A DNA stretch of 64,000 nt from Didemnitutus sp041906465 (GTDB lineage Bacteria; Verrucomicrobiota; Verrucomicrobiia; Opitutales; Opitutaceae). The stretch covers positions 162,946 to 226,945 of the forward strand of contig JAYRJE010000011.1 in the NCBI GenBank assembly GCA_041906465.1, written 5' to 3'. Below the pieces are notes generated by a model. That model saw nothing but the letters and a program-made list of their open reading frames with translations, was not told the origin of the DNA and searched no databases. Shown piece by piece: positions 1-10,986 of this stretch. The translations under genes were made by a program, and so were the position numbers. Numbering within the stretch: position 1 is the first letter of the stretch; the number at the start of each line of letters is the position of its first letter.

Positions 1-1329
<1,329 letters not shown>

Positions 1330-1343
1330 GCGCGCGCCGGGCC

Positions 1344-1402
1344 AGGTGGAACGCGTTGACCGCAACGCGTTCGGAGCGCCTTGAGGGCAGATCCTTCCAC
1401 CA
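1344..1402. repeat. Palindromic intergenic repeat, GGTGGA...GCGTTGA family
   Basis: The sequence starts GGTGGAACGCGTTGACCGC and ends CCTTCCACC, so the two ends are complementary. The same core, GGTGGAGCGCGTTGA with a GGTCAACGC...TCCACC closing arm, recurs at 53494-53568 between genes and at 36427-36510 inside dnaE2. It is a member of a dispersed repeat family in this chromosome. Confidence 0.7.
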
Positions 1403-1411
1403 GTTCCGACC

Positions 1412-3187
1412 ATGAGATCCACGCAGGAATTCATCCTCTGGCTCGAGCAGGGCGCCGGCGCGCGCGGGCTTCGTGCGGCGGTGCTCGTCGTCGCCGCGTT
1501 GTCGCTCACACTGGTTTTCTCGTGGAAGCAATTCCACGGACCGCCGAACGAGTGGACGCTCCAGCAGGCCGAACTCGGCCGCCAGATCGCGCAAGGGCAG
1601 GGGTTCACCACGCGCGTGAACTACCCGCAGACCTACGCGGTGATGCGGGCGCGCGGCGTGCCGCTGAGTGAAACGCAGCTGTATCCGGAGCTGTATCACG
1701 CGCCGCTTTATCCGCTGGTGCTCGCGCTGGGTTTCAAACTCGCGCCGGAAAAAATCTGGGAGCACACGCCGTCGCCGCCGAATGGCTGGGCGCCGGACTA
1801 CCTCGTGCTCGCGGTTAACCTGGTTTTGTTCTGGTTCGCGGTGGGACTGACGTGGCGGCTCGCGCGACGGCTTTTCGACGAACGGGTGGCGTGGCTCGCC
1901 GCCGCCGGAGTCGCGGTGTCGGTGACGCTGTGGCAACAGACGGTCGTGGTGAGCGGATTGCCCCTGCTGATGGTGCTGCTGCTCGCGGTGTTCGGCGTGC
2001 TTGCGGACGGTGAGGAGGTGTGGGCGGAAGATTGTCCGGCGTTCGATCGCTCGCTGGCGTGGCGAGCCGGTGCGCTCGGCGCGCTGAGTGCACTGCTGTT
2101 TCTCACGGAGTATTCGGCCGGTCTCGCGGGTCTGGTGCTCGCGGGCTATCTCGCGTGGCGTTTGCGTGGCGCGGCGCGGTGGCCGGCGCTCGGAGTGTTT
2201 GCCGGTGTGCTGCTGCTGTTGGCCGCGCCGTGGCTCGCGCGCAACGTCGCCGTGGCCGGGCATCCGCTCGGGCTGGCCTGGCAGAATCTCGCCTTGAAAG
2301 CCGATGACGTGACGGCGTTGCCGAGTATGGCGCGGAACACGGCCAGCGCGGAGGCCGTGGGCCTCGATCTCAAAAAGCTCGGCAACAAGGGCCTCACGGG
2401 CATGGAGCGCAATCTGAAGGAGCGCCTCTGGTCGGGCGGCGGGTTGCTCTTCACGGCATTTTTCGTGGCGGGACTGGCTTATCAGTTTCGGCACGGTCCG
2501 ACCAATCGCGTGCGTTGGTGCCTGGCCGTCGTTGCGCTCGTGCTGCTGGCGGCGCAGCCCTTCTTCAGCTCGGGTGAAAGTCCGCGACTGCCGGCGTATT
2601 ATCTGGCGCCGTTGCTGATTGTGTTTGGCGCGGGGTTTTTTGGCGTGCTCGTGTCGAGTCAGGCGGCGCTCGCGCTGCATTGGCGCTGGGTGGTGGCGGG
2701 ATTGCTGGCGTTGCAGGCGCTGCCGTTGGTGCGCGACTGCCTGGAGCCGCGGAAAGTGCATTTCCATTATCCGCCGTATTTCCCGAATCTTTTCATGGAG
2801 CTCCGGCGCGACACCGCGACGCGTTTTCAGCCGGGAGTGGCGATCGCGACCGATGTGCCGGCGGGCACGGCTTGGTATGGACAGCAGCGCGTCTGGGCCA
2901 AGCCGGAGCGTCTGCGCGATTTCTATGAGATCACCGTGCAGCAACCGGTGGGGGCGCTGTTGCTGACGCCTGTGACCTTGGATCGTCCGTTTTTCACCGA
3001 GTTGGCGGCCCGTCGTGAGGAGGCGATTCGCACGCTGTCGGACACGGGAGGGTGGGGCGCCGTTTACGCGGGGCTCGTCACGCGACGCATGCCGACGAAT
3101 TTTCCGTTGAACGGCACGCCGCAGCGCCTGACCGAGAACATGGTGCTGCTGGTCGACCCGGGGGCCTTTCGGCCCAGGGGAAATTGA
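1412..3187 (+). CDS. Multi-pass membrane protein, glycosyltransferase family 39 (PMT/ArnT)-like
   Basis: 591 residues with about ten hydrophobic segments, starting at residues 22-42. Between the first two comes a periplasmic loop with NEWTLQQAELGRQIAQGQGF and later ELYPELYHAPLYPLVLALGF. This acidic/aromatic loop followed by an H-P-L-Y-P-type motif is typical of polyprenyl-phosphate-sugar-dependent GT-C glycosyltransferases, which transfer a sugar to protein or lipid on the outer face of the inner membrane. ATG at 1412 is the only start that keeps the first membrane helix complete. It precedes the exopolysaccharide export genes, so a role in surface glycan or glycoprotein synthesis is plausible. 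The substrate cannot be read from the sequence. Confidence 0.7.
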   Translation: MRSTQEFILWLEQGAGARGLRAAVLVVAALSLTLVFSWKQFHGPPNEWTLQQAELGRQIAQGQGFTTRVNYPQTYAVMRARGVPLSETQLYPELYHAPLYPLVLALGFKLAPEKIWEHTPSPPNGWAPDYLVLAVNLVLFWFAVGLTWRLARRLFDERVAWLAAAGVAVSVTLWQQTVVVSGLPLLMVLLLAVFGVLADGEEVWAEDCPAFDRSLAWRAGALGALSALLFLTEYSAGLAGLVLAGYLAWRLRGAARWPALGVFAGVLLLLAAPWLARNVAVAGHPLGLAWQNLALKADDVTALPSMARNTASAEAVGLDLKKLGNKGLTGMERNLKERLWSGGGLLFTAFFVAGLAYQFRHGPTNRVRWCLAVVALVLLAAQPFFSSGESPRLPAYYLAPLLIVFGAGFFGVLVSSQAALALHWRWVVAGLLALQALPLVRDCLEPRKVHFHYPPYFPNLFMELRRDTATRFQPGVAIATDVPAGTAWYGQQRVWAKPERLRDFYEITVQQPVGALLLTPVTLDRPFFTELAARREEAIRTLSDTGGWGAVYAGLVTRRMPTNFPLNGTPQRLTENMVLLVDPGAFRPRGN

Positions 3188-3245
3188 TTTGCTTCACCTT
3201 CGGTGAGGAGGCTTGCTCAACGCTCGGATATCCTCCTGCGCGACT

Positions 3246-4421
3246 ATGAAATCCCCGCTTCGCTTGGTTGCCTTTGCGGCGCTGTTCCCGGCCCTCTCCT
3301 TTGCCGTTTATGCTCCGATCCCGGAGCAAGACCAGGGTAAGGCGCTGTCGTATCGCCTGGGCGCGTCGGTGTCGCATGATTCAAACATTTTCGGCGCGGC
3401 CACGGCGGAGATCGACAGCGTGGTTTATTCGATCACGCCTTCGATCAGCTACAACGGATCCCTCGACGATCAGACGTTCCTTTCGGCGAGTTACGATCTC
3501 AGCTTGGATCACTTTGTCGATCGGCCCGGCAAGAAAAACCTCACCAGCCACACCGTCACCGCGCGCATCGCGCATGCGTTCAGCAGCACGAGCAACATTG
3601 ACGTCAGTGACAGCTATCAGATTTCGAAGAACCCGCAGTCGCTCCTCGCCGGTCTGCCGCTCAACACCGACCAGTCGTTCAAGATGAACCAGTTCAACGC
3701 GCGCTTCGTCACGGCGTTGAACCCGAAGACGAGCCTGACGCTGAAGTATCGCAATCTCGACTTCGCCTACGATCTCGCCTCGCTCGCGGCGCAGCTCGAT
3801 CGCATGGAGCATCTCGCGGGTCTCGAAGCGGCTTTTTCGCTCCTGCCGGAAACCAAGCTCGTCGGCGAATACCGCTACCAGAATGTCGGCTACAGCCAGG
3901 GCTCGGCCAGCAAAGACAAGCGCTCGCACTTTCTGCTCGCCGGTGCCGATCACAATCCCAGCCAGAAACTGACCCTGAGCGCCCGCGCCGGTCTCGAAGA
4001 TCGCACGCGCGAGGGTGAGACCGACACCACCGCGCCCTACGCTGAGCTCAGCACGCGCTACGCCTACAGCGACAGTTCCTTTGTCGCCGCAGGCTACGTC
4101 TACACCCTGGAAGAAGCCTCTGATGTGCTGCGCTTCACCGACACGAAGGTGAACCGCTTCTTCGTAAACGTGCAGCACCGACTCACCCCGTTGATCAGCG
4201 CGTCCGGTTCGGCCACGTGGGAACCGTCCCAATTGCAGGGACGCGCCGGCGTCGCCGATGTCGACGAGACGACGTCGCGCGTCGGGTTCGCCCTCTCGTG
4301 GCTGCCGAGCAAAAACTGGGTCGTGAGTGCGACGATCGACTCCGATCAGGTGAACTCCGACGACCCGACCCGCGAGCAGGATCGCACCCGCTACGGGGTT
4401 TCGGCTCGCTTCTCGTTCTAA
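3246..4421 (+). CDS. Outer-membrane beta-barrel protein, exopolysaccharide-associated
   Basis: 391 residues. The ATG at 3246 is preferred over an upstream TTG at 3213 because it directly begins a signal peptide (MKSPLRLVAFAALFPALSFA). The mature part is rich in alternating polar/hydrophobic strands (LSYRLGASVSHDSNIFG, SLTLKYRNLDFAYDL) and ends RYGVSARFSF, an aromatic C-terminal residue of the kind recognised by the BAM machinery. Family knowledge: putative outer-membrane beta-barrels of this sort sit next to Wzc-like genes in verrucomicrobial exopolysaccharide loci. Here the stop lies 18 bp before the co-polymerase gene, so they are probably one operon. It may help polymer cross the outer membrane; this is inferred from context only. 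Confidence 0.75.
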   Translation: MKSPLRLVAFAALFPALSFAVYAPIPEQDQGKALSYRLGASVSHDSNIFGAATAEIDSVVYSITPSISYNGSLDDQTFLSASYDLSLDHFVDRPGKKNLTSHTVTARIAHAFSSTSNIDVSDSYQISKNPQSLLAGLPLNTDQSFKMNQFNARFVTALNPKTSLTLKYRNLDFAYDLASLAAQLDRMEHLAGLEAAFSLLPETKLVGEYRYQNVGYSQGSASKDKRSHFLLAGADHNPSQKLTLSARAGLEDRTREGETDTTAPYAELSTRYAYSDSSFVAAGYVYTLEEASDVLRFTDTKVNRFFVNVQHRLTPLISASGSATWEPSQLQGRAGVADVDETTSRVGFALSWLPSKNWVVSATIDSDQVNSDDPTREQDRTRYGVSARFSF

Positions 4422-4439
4422 CGGCGTTACGTCGCCGCA

Positions 4440-6596
4440 ATGGCTTCGCCCACCTCCGGTCCCGGTTCCGCGACCCTCAGCGACTTCCTCGGGCTGCTGC
4501 GCCTGCGCCTCTCGCTCGTGTTGCTGGTGGTCGGCCTGGTGCTGATCACCACGGCCGGGGTCACCGCGTTGCTGCCGAAGTGGTATGTCGCCACCGCGAA
4601 GATCCGCGTGGAGAAGCCGGAGAGCGAAGTGAAGCTCTTCCAGAACCAGAACTCGTCCTACTACGATCCGTATTTCATTCAGGATCAGTTCGAGATTCTC
4701 CAGTCGGAGAAAATCCTCTACCGCGTGATCGAAAACCTGAAGCTGAACGACGTGATCGGCCGGCAGCTGAGCGACGGGCAGTCCTGGCCCTCGGCGATCA
4801 CCTATCAGTATCTCACCAAGAAGATGTTCACGCCCGAGTCGCGTCGGGCCACCTCGCTCATCGAGCTCAATGTCCAGGCCCGCGACCCGCAACTCGCCGC
4901 TTCCATCGCCAACGAGATCGCGCGCGTCTACGCCACCGATCGCGTCGAGCTCGCCACCTCCGAGCAACGCGAAGGACTCGCCAAGCTCCGCGGTGAGCTC
5001 GAGAAGCAGGAACAGGTCGTCGTCGTCCAGCGCGATCGCGTGGAGAAGCTCCGCAAGGACCTCGATATTTCCGGCGTCGACCTGAACCAGCGCTACTCCG
5101 ACATGGAGATCGAGCGCCTGCGCCAGATGCAGAACTCCCTCATCGCGCTCCGCGTCGACGCCATCGGCCGCAAGACCCGCTGGGAGCGCTTCAAGACCAT
5201 CCCCGTCGCGGAGCGGCGCAACCTGGTCAACTCCGAGCTCATTGCCGACGCGAATATACAGAATCTCCTCCAGGCCTTTCTCGTCGCCGACCAGAACCTC
5301 ACGCGCCTCAAAGGCCGTCTGGGCGAGGCGCACCCCGACCTCATTGCCGCCGTCGATGCCTGCGCCAAGATCGAGGAGCAACTCGACCGCCAACTCGCCG
5401 GCTACGAGACCTCACTCGAAATGGCCTTCAAGGAGTCTGAGGCGCGCGTGATCGAGCTCGAGCGCCAGCTCGCGCAAGCCAAGGTCGATCAAATTCTCTC
5501 CGCTCGCGAACGGATGCGCCCCTTCGAGGAAGCCGCCACCAAGCTCGACGACGAGCAGCGCCTGCTCACGACGCTCAAGCTCACGCTGCGCCAGCGCGAA
5601 ATCGATTTCCAGGTGCCGAAGAAGACGATCGAGATCCTCAACGTCGCCGAAGCGCCGCGCTTCCCTTCCAAGCCCAACTGGACCCTGAATCTCCTCTTCG
5701 CCGCCGTGTTTGGCCTGATCCTCGGGGTCGGTGCGGCGGTGCTCGTCGAATACTTCGACACGAGCTTCCGCAACGTTGCCGACGTCGAATCGAAGTTGAG
5801 CCTGCCCGTGTTGGGCGTGATACCGTTCCAGCGCTCGCCGGCAGAGAAACACGATGCCGGCTCGCCCGAGGGCGAACCGTTCCGCGTGCTGCAAACGAAC
5901 CTGAACCTTGCGCTCCGTGCCGGTCAGCCGGTGGCGCTCAGTATTTTCTCGGCCGGACCGGGCGAGGGCAAATCCACCACGCTCCGGCAGCTCGCGCTCA
6001 CGATGACGACCGCGGGGGAGAAGGTGTTGTTGGTCGATTCCGATGTCCGTCGCCCCACGCAACACCGTCTGGCCGAACTCCCGCGTGATCCCGGTCTGAC
6101 GGACATACTGCTCAACAAAATCGCCTGGACCGACTGCGTGCGGCACGACGACTCCGGCCTCGACCTGATCACCGCCGGCACCGCCGCCAACGTGACACTC
6201 AGCCTGCTTTACGCCAACAAGCTCCGCGAACTCGTCGCGGAATTCAAAGGCCGCTACGACAGGATTCTTTTCGATTCACCGCCGATCATCGGCGTGAGCG
6301 ACGCCTCCGTGCTCGCGAGCATCGCGGACGGCACGGTCTTGCTCATCCAGCACCGCCGCAATCCCGCGAGCATGGTGCAACGCGCGAAACAAATCATCGA
6401 CAGCGTAAAGGCGCCCGTCATCGGCGTCGTGCTTAACCAAGTCCCGCACGGCACCGGCGAGGACTACGGCTACTACACGGCGAATTACTCGTATTACTCC
6501 CACGACACGGAGCCGAAGCAGTCCCGGCGCAAGGGCGACCGTGAACCGGAGATGCTCGATCTCTCCGAGAGGAAGGATCGGCGCCCGCACGCGTGA
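4440..6596 (+). CDS. Polysaccharide co-polymerase with bacterial tyrosine kinase domain (Wzc type)
   Basis: 718 residues. A Wzz-type chain-length domain lies between two membrane helices (about residues 18-40 and 415-437) with a long periplasmic coiled coil between them. The cytoplasmic BY-kinase domain shows Walker A GPGEGKSTT (about residue 506), Walker A' VLLVDSDVRRP and Walker B ILFDSPP. The C terminus carries a tyrosine cluster (GYYTANYSYYSHD), the usual autophosphorylation tail. The enzyme couples cycles of oligomerisation and Tyr phosphorylation to polymer length and export of capsule or exopolysaccharide. Its stop overlaps the next gene by 4 bp (GTGA), so the two are translationally coupled. 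Confidence 0.92.
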   Translation: MASPTSGPGSATLSDFLGLLRLRLSLVLLVVGLVLITTAGVTALLPKWYVATAKIRVEKPESEVKLFQNQNSSYYDPYFIQDQFEILQSEKILYRVIENLKLNDVIGRQLSDGQSWPSAITYQYLTKKMFTPESRRATSLIELNVQARDPQLAASIANEIARVYATDRVELATSEQREGLAKLRGELEKQEQVVVVQRDRVEKLRKDLDISGVDLNQRYSDMEIERLRQMQNSLIALRVDAIGRKTRWERFKTIPVAERRNLVNSELIADANIQNLLQAFLVADQNLTRLKGRLGEAHPDLIAAVDACAKIEEQLDRQLAGYETSLEMAFKESEARVIELERQLAQAKVDQILSARERMRPFEEAATKLDDEQRLLTTLKLTLRQREIDFQVPKKTIEILNVAEAPRFPSKPNWTLNLLFAAVFGLILGVGAAVLVEYFDTSFRNVADVESKLSLPVLGVIPFQRSPAEKHDAGSPEGEPFRVLQTNLNLALRAGQPVALSIFSAGPGEGKSTTLRQLALTMTTAGEKVLLVDSDVRRPTQHRLAELPRDPGLTDILLNKIAWTDCVRHDDSGLDLITAGTAANVTLSLLYANKLRELVAEFKGRYDRILFDSPPIIGVSDASVLASIADGTVLLIQHRRNPASMVQRAKQIIDSVKAPVIGVVLNQVPHGTGEDYGYYTANYSYYSHDTEPKQSRRKGDREPEMLDLSERKDRRPHA

Positions 6597-7477
6597 CCGT
6601 GTTCCTGCGACACGCATTTCGCCTGCTGGTGATCGGTGCTGTGCTCGCCGGTGCGGCCGGCGCGGCGGAAATACGCGTCGCCGGTTCCGATCTGCTCGGT
6701 CCGGCCTTCGTCGCGGCGGTGGAGAAATTTGGCCGCGAGAATGGCGTGACCGTCACGCCGTTGCTGGGCGGCACGCGGCCCGGACTCGATCGCTTGCGCT
6801 CCAGCGACGTCGATATCGGGTTGTTCGCGCTCCCACCCGGTGAAACGCCGCCGGGCGAACCGCTCCTGACGCGCGTGATCGCCTACCAGCCCGTCGTGCT
6901 GGTGGTGCCCGACAAACTGCCGGTCACCCAACTCACGCTGGCCCAGGTGCGCGGGATTTGTGCCGCCACCGGCGCCGAGAACTTCACGCAGTGGGGCGAA
7001 CTCGGCCTCACCGGGGAATGGCGCACGCGCACGATCGCCATCCAGGCGATTGAGCCGCGCGCTGCGCTCACGCTCCCACTGTTTCGGCGCCTGGTGTTGA
7101 ACAACGCCGACCTGAAGCCTCTCGCGAGCATCACCACGCTTGAGCGTGTGCTGGACGGCGTGCGGAACTCCGATAACGGCATCGGTCTCGTGCCCGTGGT
7201 GCCGGACGCGAATGGCGGGCTGCGCGCCGTGGCGCTCGCTCCGAGCGTGCGCGAGTCCGCCCACCTGCCGACTCCTGAAAACCTCCACGACGGCAGTTAC
7301 CCGCTGCGCCTGCCGCTGTATGTGAGCTTCCGCCGCGAGGCCGCACCGCGATTGCAGTTGTTCCTGCGCTTTCTTCTCAGCGACGAGTGCGCCGAGGCGC
7401 TTGCGCCGGCCCATTTCGTCGCGCTGCCGATCGACGCGCGCAACCGGTTGGTCTTCGAGTTGGAAGAGTTCAACTGA
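6593..7477 (+). CDS. Periplasmic substrate-binding protein, PstS-like
   Basis: 294 residues starting with GTG at 6593, which overlaps the preceding stop (GTGA). A signal peptide (LLVIGAVLAGAAGAAE) is followed by IRVAGSDLLGPAFVAAVEKF, the opening beta-alpha unit of phosphate-type periplasmic binding proteins. The second lobe begins near residue 110. No ABC permease or ATPase gene is adjacent, so it need not serve a transporter. Coupling to the Wzc-like gene suggests it belongs to the exopolysaccharide operon, perhaps as a ligand sensor. The ligand is unknown. Confidence 0.7.
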   Translation: MTVFLRHAFRLLVIGAVLAGAAGAAEIRVAGSDLLGPAFVAAVEKFGRENGVTVTPLLGGTRPGLDRLRSSDVDIGLFALPPGETPPGEPLLTRVIAYQPVVLVVPDKLPVTQLTLAQVRGICAATGAENFTQWGELGLTGEWRTRTIAIQAIEPRAALTLPLFRRLVLNNADLKPLASITTLERVLDGVRNSDNGIGLVPVVPDANGGLRAVALAPSVRESAHLPTPENLHDGSYPLRLPLYVSFRREAAPRLQLFLRFLLSDECAEALAPAHFVALPIDARNRLVFELEEFN

Positions 7478-7560
7478 GCGCGCGCGCCCGGGGCGCTGGT
7501 CAGGAACAGGGCTTGTCAGGGCCGGGGCGGCGGCTTTCACTGGCCGGCTAAATTTCTCCC

Positions 7561-10299
7561 ATGGCCTCGATCACCAAGAGCTACGAACCGCGCGACGTCG
7601 AAAAGAAGTGGTATGCCGCCTGGCAATCCGCCGATGCCTTCGCGGGCCGGGTCAATCCCGCCAAGCCGGCTTACTCGATCGTCATCCCGCCGCCGAACGT
7701 CACCGGCGTGCTCACGATGGGCCACGTGTTGAACAACACGATTCAGGACATCCTGATTCGCCGCGCGCGCCTCGAGGGCAAAGAGGCGATGTGGCTCCCG
7801 GGAACCGATCACGCCGGCATCGCCACGCAGACCGTCGTCGAGCGCGAGCTGCGCAAACAGAAGGTCCATCGTCGCGATCTCGGGCGCGAGAAGTTCCTCG
7901 AGAAGGTCTGGTCCTGGCGCGAGGAAAAGGGCGGCATCATCCTCAAGCAGCTGCAGGCGCTCGGCGCCTCCTGCGATTGGAGCCGCACACAGTTCACGAT
8001 GGACCCGCACTACTCGCAGGCGGTGCTCAACGTGTTTGTCGACCTGTTCGCGAAGGGCCACATCTACCGCGGCAAGCGCATGGTGAATTGGTGCCCGGTG
8101 TCGCTCACCGCCCTCTCCGACGAGGAAGTCGTCATGAAACCCGCGAAGGGTTTCCTCTATCAAGTGCGCTACGAGCGCGTGGACGCACCGGGTGAATTCA
8201 TCACCGTCAAGACGACGCGCCCCGAAACGATTCCCGGCGACGTGGCTATCGCCGTGCACCCTGACGATCCGCGCTATGCCGGCTGGATTGGCAAAAAAGT
8301 GCGCCGTCCGCTCGGGCCGATCGCCGAGATCCCGATCATCGCCGACAGCGCCGTCGACAAGGAGTTCGGTTCCGGCGCGCTGAAGATCACGCCGGCGCAC
8401 GACAAAGTGGATTTCGAGATCGGCCAGCGCCACAAGCTCCCGCCGATCGACGTGCTCAATGCCGACGGCACGCTCAACGAGCTCGCCGGCCCCGAACTCG
8501 CGGGCATGGACCGTTTCGCGGGCCGCAAGAAAGCCGCGGAAATCCTGAAGGAGCGTGGCGCGCTCGTGAAGGAGGAGCCTTACGAGAACAACGTCGGCTA
8601 TTCCGAACGCGCCGACGTGCCGATCGAGCCGCGCCTCACGTGGCAGTGGTGGCTTAAGTATCCGCGCGTCGAGGAGGCCAAGGCCGCCGTGCGCGACGGA
8701 CACATCAAGTTCCACCCGGAACGCTGGTCGAAGGTTTACCTGCACTGGCTCGAAAACATCCAGGACTGGTGCATCAGCCGCCAACTCTGGTGGGGCCACC
8801 GCATTCCGGTTTGGTATCGCAAGGGCCTCGACAAGGAGAAGCTCATCGAAGCCGACCTGCGCGACCCCACGAAAGTCCACGTCTCGCTCGCCGGCCCCGC
8901 CGATCCGGAAAACTGGGTGCAGGAAGACGACGTGCTCGATACGTGGGCGTCGTCTTGGCTCTGGCCGTTCGCGACGCTCGGCTGGCCCGACAAGGACGCG
9001 ATGGCCAAGGGCGGCTACGAGTATTTCTACCCGACGAGCACGCTCGTGACCGGTCCGGACATCATCTTCTTCTGGGTCGCGCGCATGATCATGGCCGGCC
9101 TCGAATACACGCACGAAGGCCAGCCGCTCGAAAAGCGAATCCCGTTCAAGGACGTCTATTTCACCGGCATCATCCGCGACCAGCAGGGCCGCAAGATGTC
9201 GAAGTCGCTCGGCAATTCGCCCGATCCGCTCGACCTGATCGCCAGCTACGGCGCGGACGGCCTGCGCTTCGGCATCATCTCGATCGCGCCGCAAGGCCAG
9301 GACATCCGTTTCCAGGAAGACCGCATCGAGAGCGGCAAGAATTTCTGCAACAAGCTCTGGAACGCCTGCCGCTTCCGCCAGATGAGCGGCGAGATGGCCG
9401 ACAATTCCTCGCTCGCCGCCGTGCTCGCGCGACTCGAGCCCGCGAAGTTCGACGCCGACGACCACGCCATTGTCGATCGCCTGCTCGCCACCACGCGCGC
9501 GGTCGATCAGGCATTCGCGGCCTTCGAGTTCAGCAACGCCGTGCAGACGCTCTACGGATTTTTCTGGAACGACTTCTGCGACTGGTATGTCGAGGTCTCG
9601 AAGGCGAAGCTCCAGGAGCCGTCCACGAAGGCCAACTGCCTCGCCATCCAGGACCTCGTGCTGCGCCAGACGCTGCTGCTGCTGCACCCGTTCACGCCGT
9701 TCATCACGGAGGAACTCTGGCACTTGCTCGGCTACGGTGCGGACAACGCGTTCCTCATGCGCGATGTGCGCATCGAAACGGGCGCGGCGCTCGAAGCCGA
9801 ACTCGCCACGCGCGGCGTGCGCGTCGATTCCGCCGCCGCGGCCGAAGTCGGTCGGTTGAAGGACGTCACTTCGCAGCTTCGCGCCTTCAAGGCCGACAAC
9901 GGCGAAGCTGCGAAAAAGGATTCCGAGTTCGTCGTCGAAACCGCCGACGCGCAGTGGAGCGTGATCGAAACGAACATGGCCAAGCTGAAACGCATGCTTG
10001 GTGCCGCTACGGTCACGCGCGGCAAGCTCTCGCCGAACGCGCCCGCGAGCGTCACCGCTTACGGCACGTGGAATCTCATCCGCAAGGTCGGCTCCGGTGA
10101 CGCCGCCGCCGAGAAGGCGCGCCTCACGAAAGAAGCCGAGACGCTCACCAAGCACATCGCCGGCACCGAAGCGCGCCTCAGCAACGAAGCGTTCGTCTCG
10201 AAGGCGCCGCCCGCGGTGCTCGAAGGCGCGCGCAAGCAACTCGCCGACCTCAAGGCCAAGAAGGCCGAAGTCGAGCGTCTGCTTGCCGCGCTCGGCTGA
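7561..10299 (+). CDS. valS: Valyl-tRNA synthetase
   Basis: 912 residues, close to the usual length. It charges tRNA-Val with valine. Class I signatures: PPPNVTGVLTMGHV around residues 42-55 (the HIGH region, here reading TMGH) and KMSKSLGN around residue 545. The CP1 editing domain is recognisable by TTRPETIPGDVAIAVHP; the anticodon-binding region includes DVLDTWASSWLWPF upstream and WNDFCDWYVEVSK later. The C-terminal coiled-coil arm ends AEVERLLAALG. It is preceded by an 83-bp gap and apparently stands alone. Confidence 0.97.
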   Translation: MASITKSYEPRDVEKKWYAAWQSADAFAGRVNPAKPAYSIVIPPPNVTGVLTMGHVLNNTIQDILIRRARLEGKEAMWLPGTDHAGIATQTVVERELRKQKVHRRDLGREKFLEKVWSWREEKGGIILKQLQALGASCDWSRTQFTMDPHYSQAVLNVFVDLFAKGHIYRGKRMVNWCPVSLTALSDEEVVMKPAKGFLYQVRYERVDAPGEFITVKTTRPETIPGDVAIAVHPDDPRYAGWIGKKVRRPLGPIAEIPIIADSAVDKEFGSGALKITPAHDKVDFEIGQRHKLPPIDVLNADGTLNELAGPELAGMDRFAGRKKAAEILKERGALVKEEPYENNVGYSERADVPIEPRLTWQWWLKYPRVEEAKAAVRDGHIKFHPERWSKVYLHWLENIQDWCISRQLWWGHRIPVWYRKGLDKEKLIEADLRDPTKVHVSLAGPADPENWVQEDDVLDTWASSWLWPFATLGWPDKDAMAKGGYEYFYPTSTLVTGPDIIFFWVARMIMAGLEYTHEGQPLEKRIPFKDVYFTGIIRDQQGRKMSKSLGNSPDPLDLIASYGADGLRFGIISIAPQGQDIRFQEDRIESGKNFCNKLWNACRFRQMSGEMADNSSLAAVLARLEPAKFDADDHAIVDRLLATTRAVDQAFAAFEFSNAVQTLYGFFWNDFCDWYVEVSKAKLQEPSTKANCLAIQDLVLRQTLLLLHPFTPFITEELWHLLGYGADNAFLMRDVRIETGAALEAELATRGVRVDSAAAAEVGRLKDVTSQLRAFKADNGEAAKKDSEFVVETADAQWSVIETNMAKLKRMLGAATVTRGKLSPNAPASVTAYGTWNLIRKVGSGDAAAEKARLTKEAETLTKHIAGTEARLSNEAFVSKAPPAVLEGARKQLADLKAKKAEVERLLAALG

Positions 10300-10351
10300 G
10301 CGAAGCGTCGCGCAGGCTTGCCGTGCGGATCGCGCTCGGCAGGCTCGCGGC

Positions 10352-10831
10352 ATGAGCTTGCTTACCCCGCGAATCCTCCTTGGCGGCGCGCTCGCGCTTG
10401 GCCTGCTGTTCCCTCGCTTGGTCGCTGCGGACGCCTCTGGTCCGCGCTACTACGCCATGCCGTCCACCGGTGGCGTTCCGCTGCCGTTTTCGGAAGCGGT
10501 TCAACTCGGCGAGACGCTCTACGTTTCCGGCCAGGTCGGCAACGCGCCCGGCACGTTCACGCTGGTGCCCGGTGGGATCGACGCGGAGGCGCGGCAGGTC
10601 ATGGAGAACCTGAAGTCGATCCTGGAGCGCCACGGCAGCTCGCTCGACCGCGTGATGAAGTGCACCGTTTTCCTCGCCGACATCAAGGACTGGCCGGCGT
10701 TTAACGCCGTCTATCGGACCTACTTCAAGACGAACCTCCCCGCGCGCAGCGCGCTCGCCGCGAGTGGGCTGGCATTGGGCGCGAAGGTCGAAGTCGAATG
10801 CATCGCCTGGGCTCCGCCAGCGAAACATTGA
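10352..10831 (+). CDS. Exported Rid-family (RidA/YjgF) protein
   Basis: 159 residues. The first ~28 residues form a clear signal peptide (LLGGALALGLLFPRLVAADA), followed by a complete Rid domain: YAMPSTGGVPLPFSEAVQLG, LYVSGQVGNAPGT, CTVFLADIKDWPAFN and PARSALAASGL. The last contains the arginine that in RidA binds the carboxylate of imine/enamine intermediates. Family knowledge: RidA hydrolyses reactive 2-aminoacrylate from PLP enzymes in the cytoplasm. The export signal makes a different compartment and perhaps a different substrate likely. Stands alone between valS and the surface-protein region. Confidence 0.88.
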   Translation: MSLLTPRILLGGALALGLLFPRLVAADASGPRYYAMPSTGGVPLPFSEAVQLGETLYVSGQVGNAPGTFTLVPGGIDAEARQVMENLKSILERHGSSLDRVMKCTVFLADIKDWPAFNAVYRTYFKTNLPARSALAASGLALGAKVEVECIAWAPPAKH

Positions 10832-10986
10832 GCGTTCGGCCAGGGCGGATCGATGCTCGCCGTCACGATTTGCTGATATAGCGACTCGATCGTCGTAGAC
10901 CTCGACTGCCGGGCGCAGAGCATCGCGGCGGCGGTGCTGGTTTCCGCCCCAGGTGCGCGGCGCGGCCGGACAGGCGGACGCTCGCG

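Noticed and set aside
3381..5393. Long open frame on the minus strand opposite the barrel and Wzc-like genes (670 codons)
   Set aside because: Mirror of the third-position GC bias of the plus-strand genes. Its translation lacks any domain and is rich in R, E, G and D with no sensible motif.
6593..7477. Naming the binding protein PstS of a phosphate transporter
   Set aside because: No pstCAB genes adjoin it and its context is exopolysaccharide export, so only the fold is claimed.
7537..10353. 938-codon minus-strand frame opposite valS
   Set aside because: It covers the whole of a certain valS gene, has no motif and is a GC-frame shadow.
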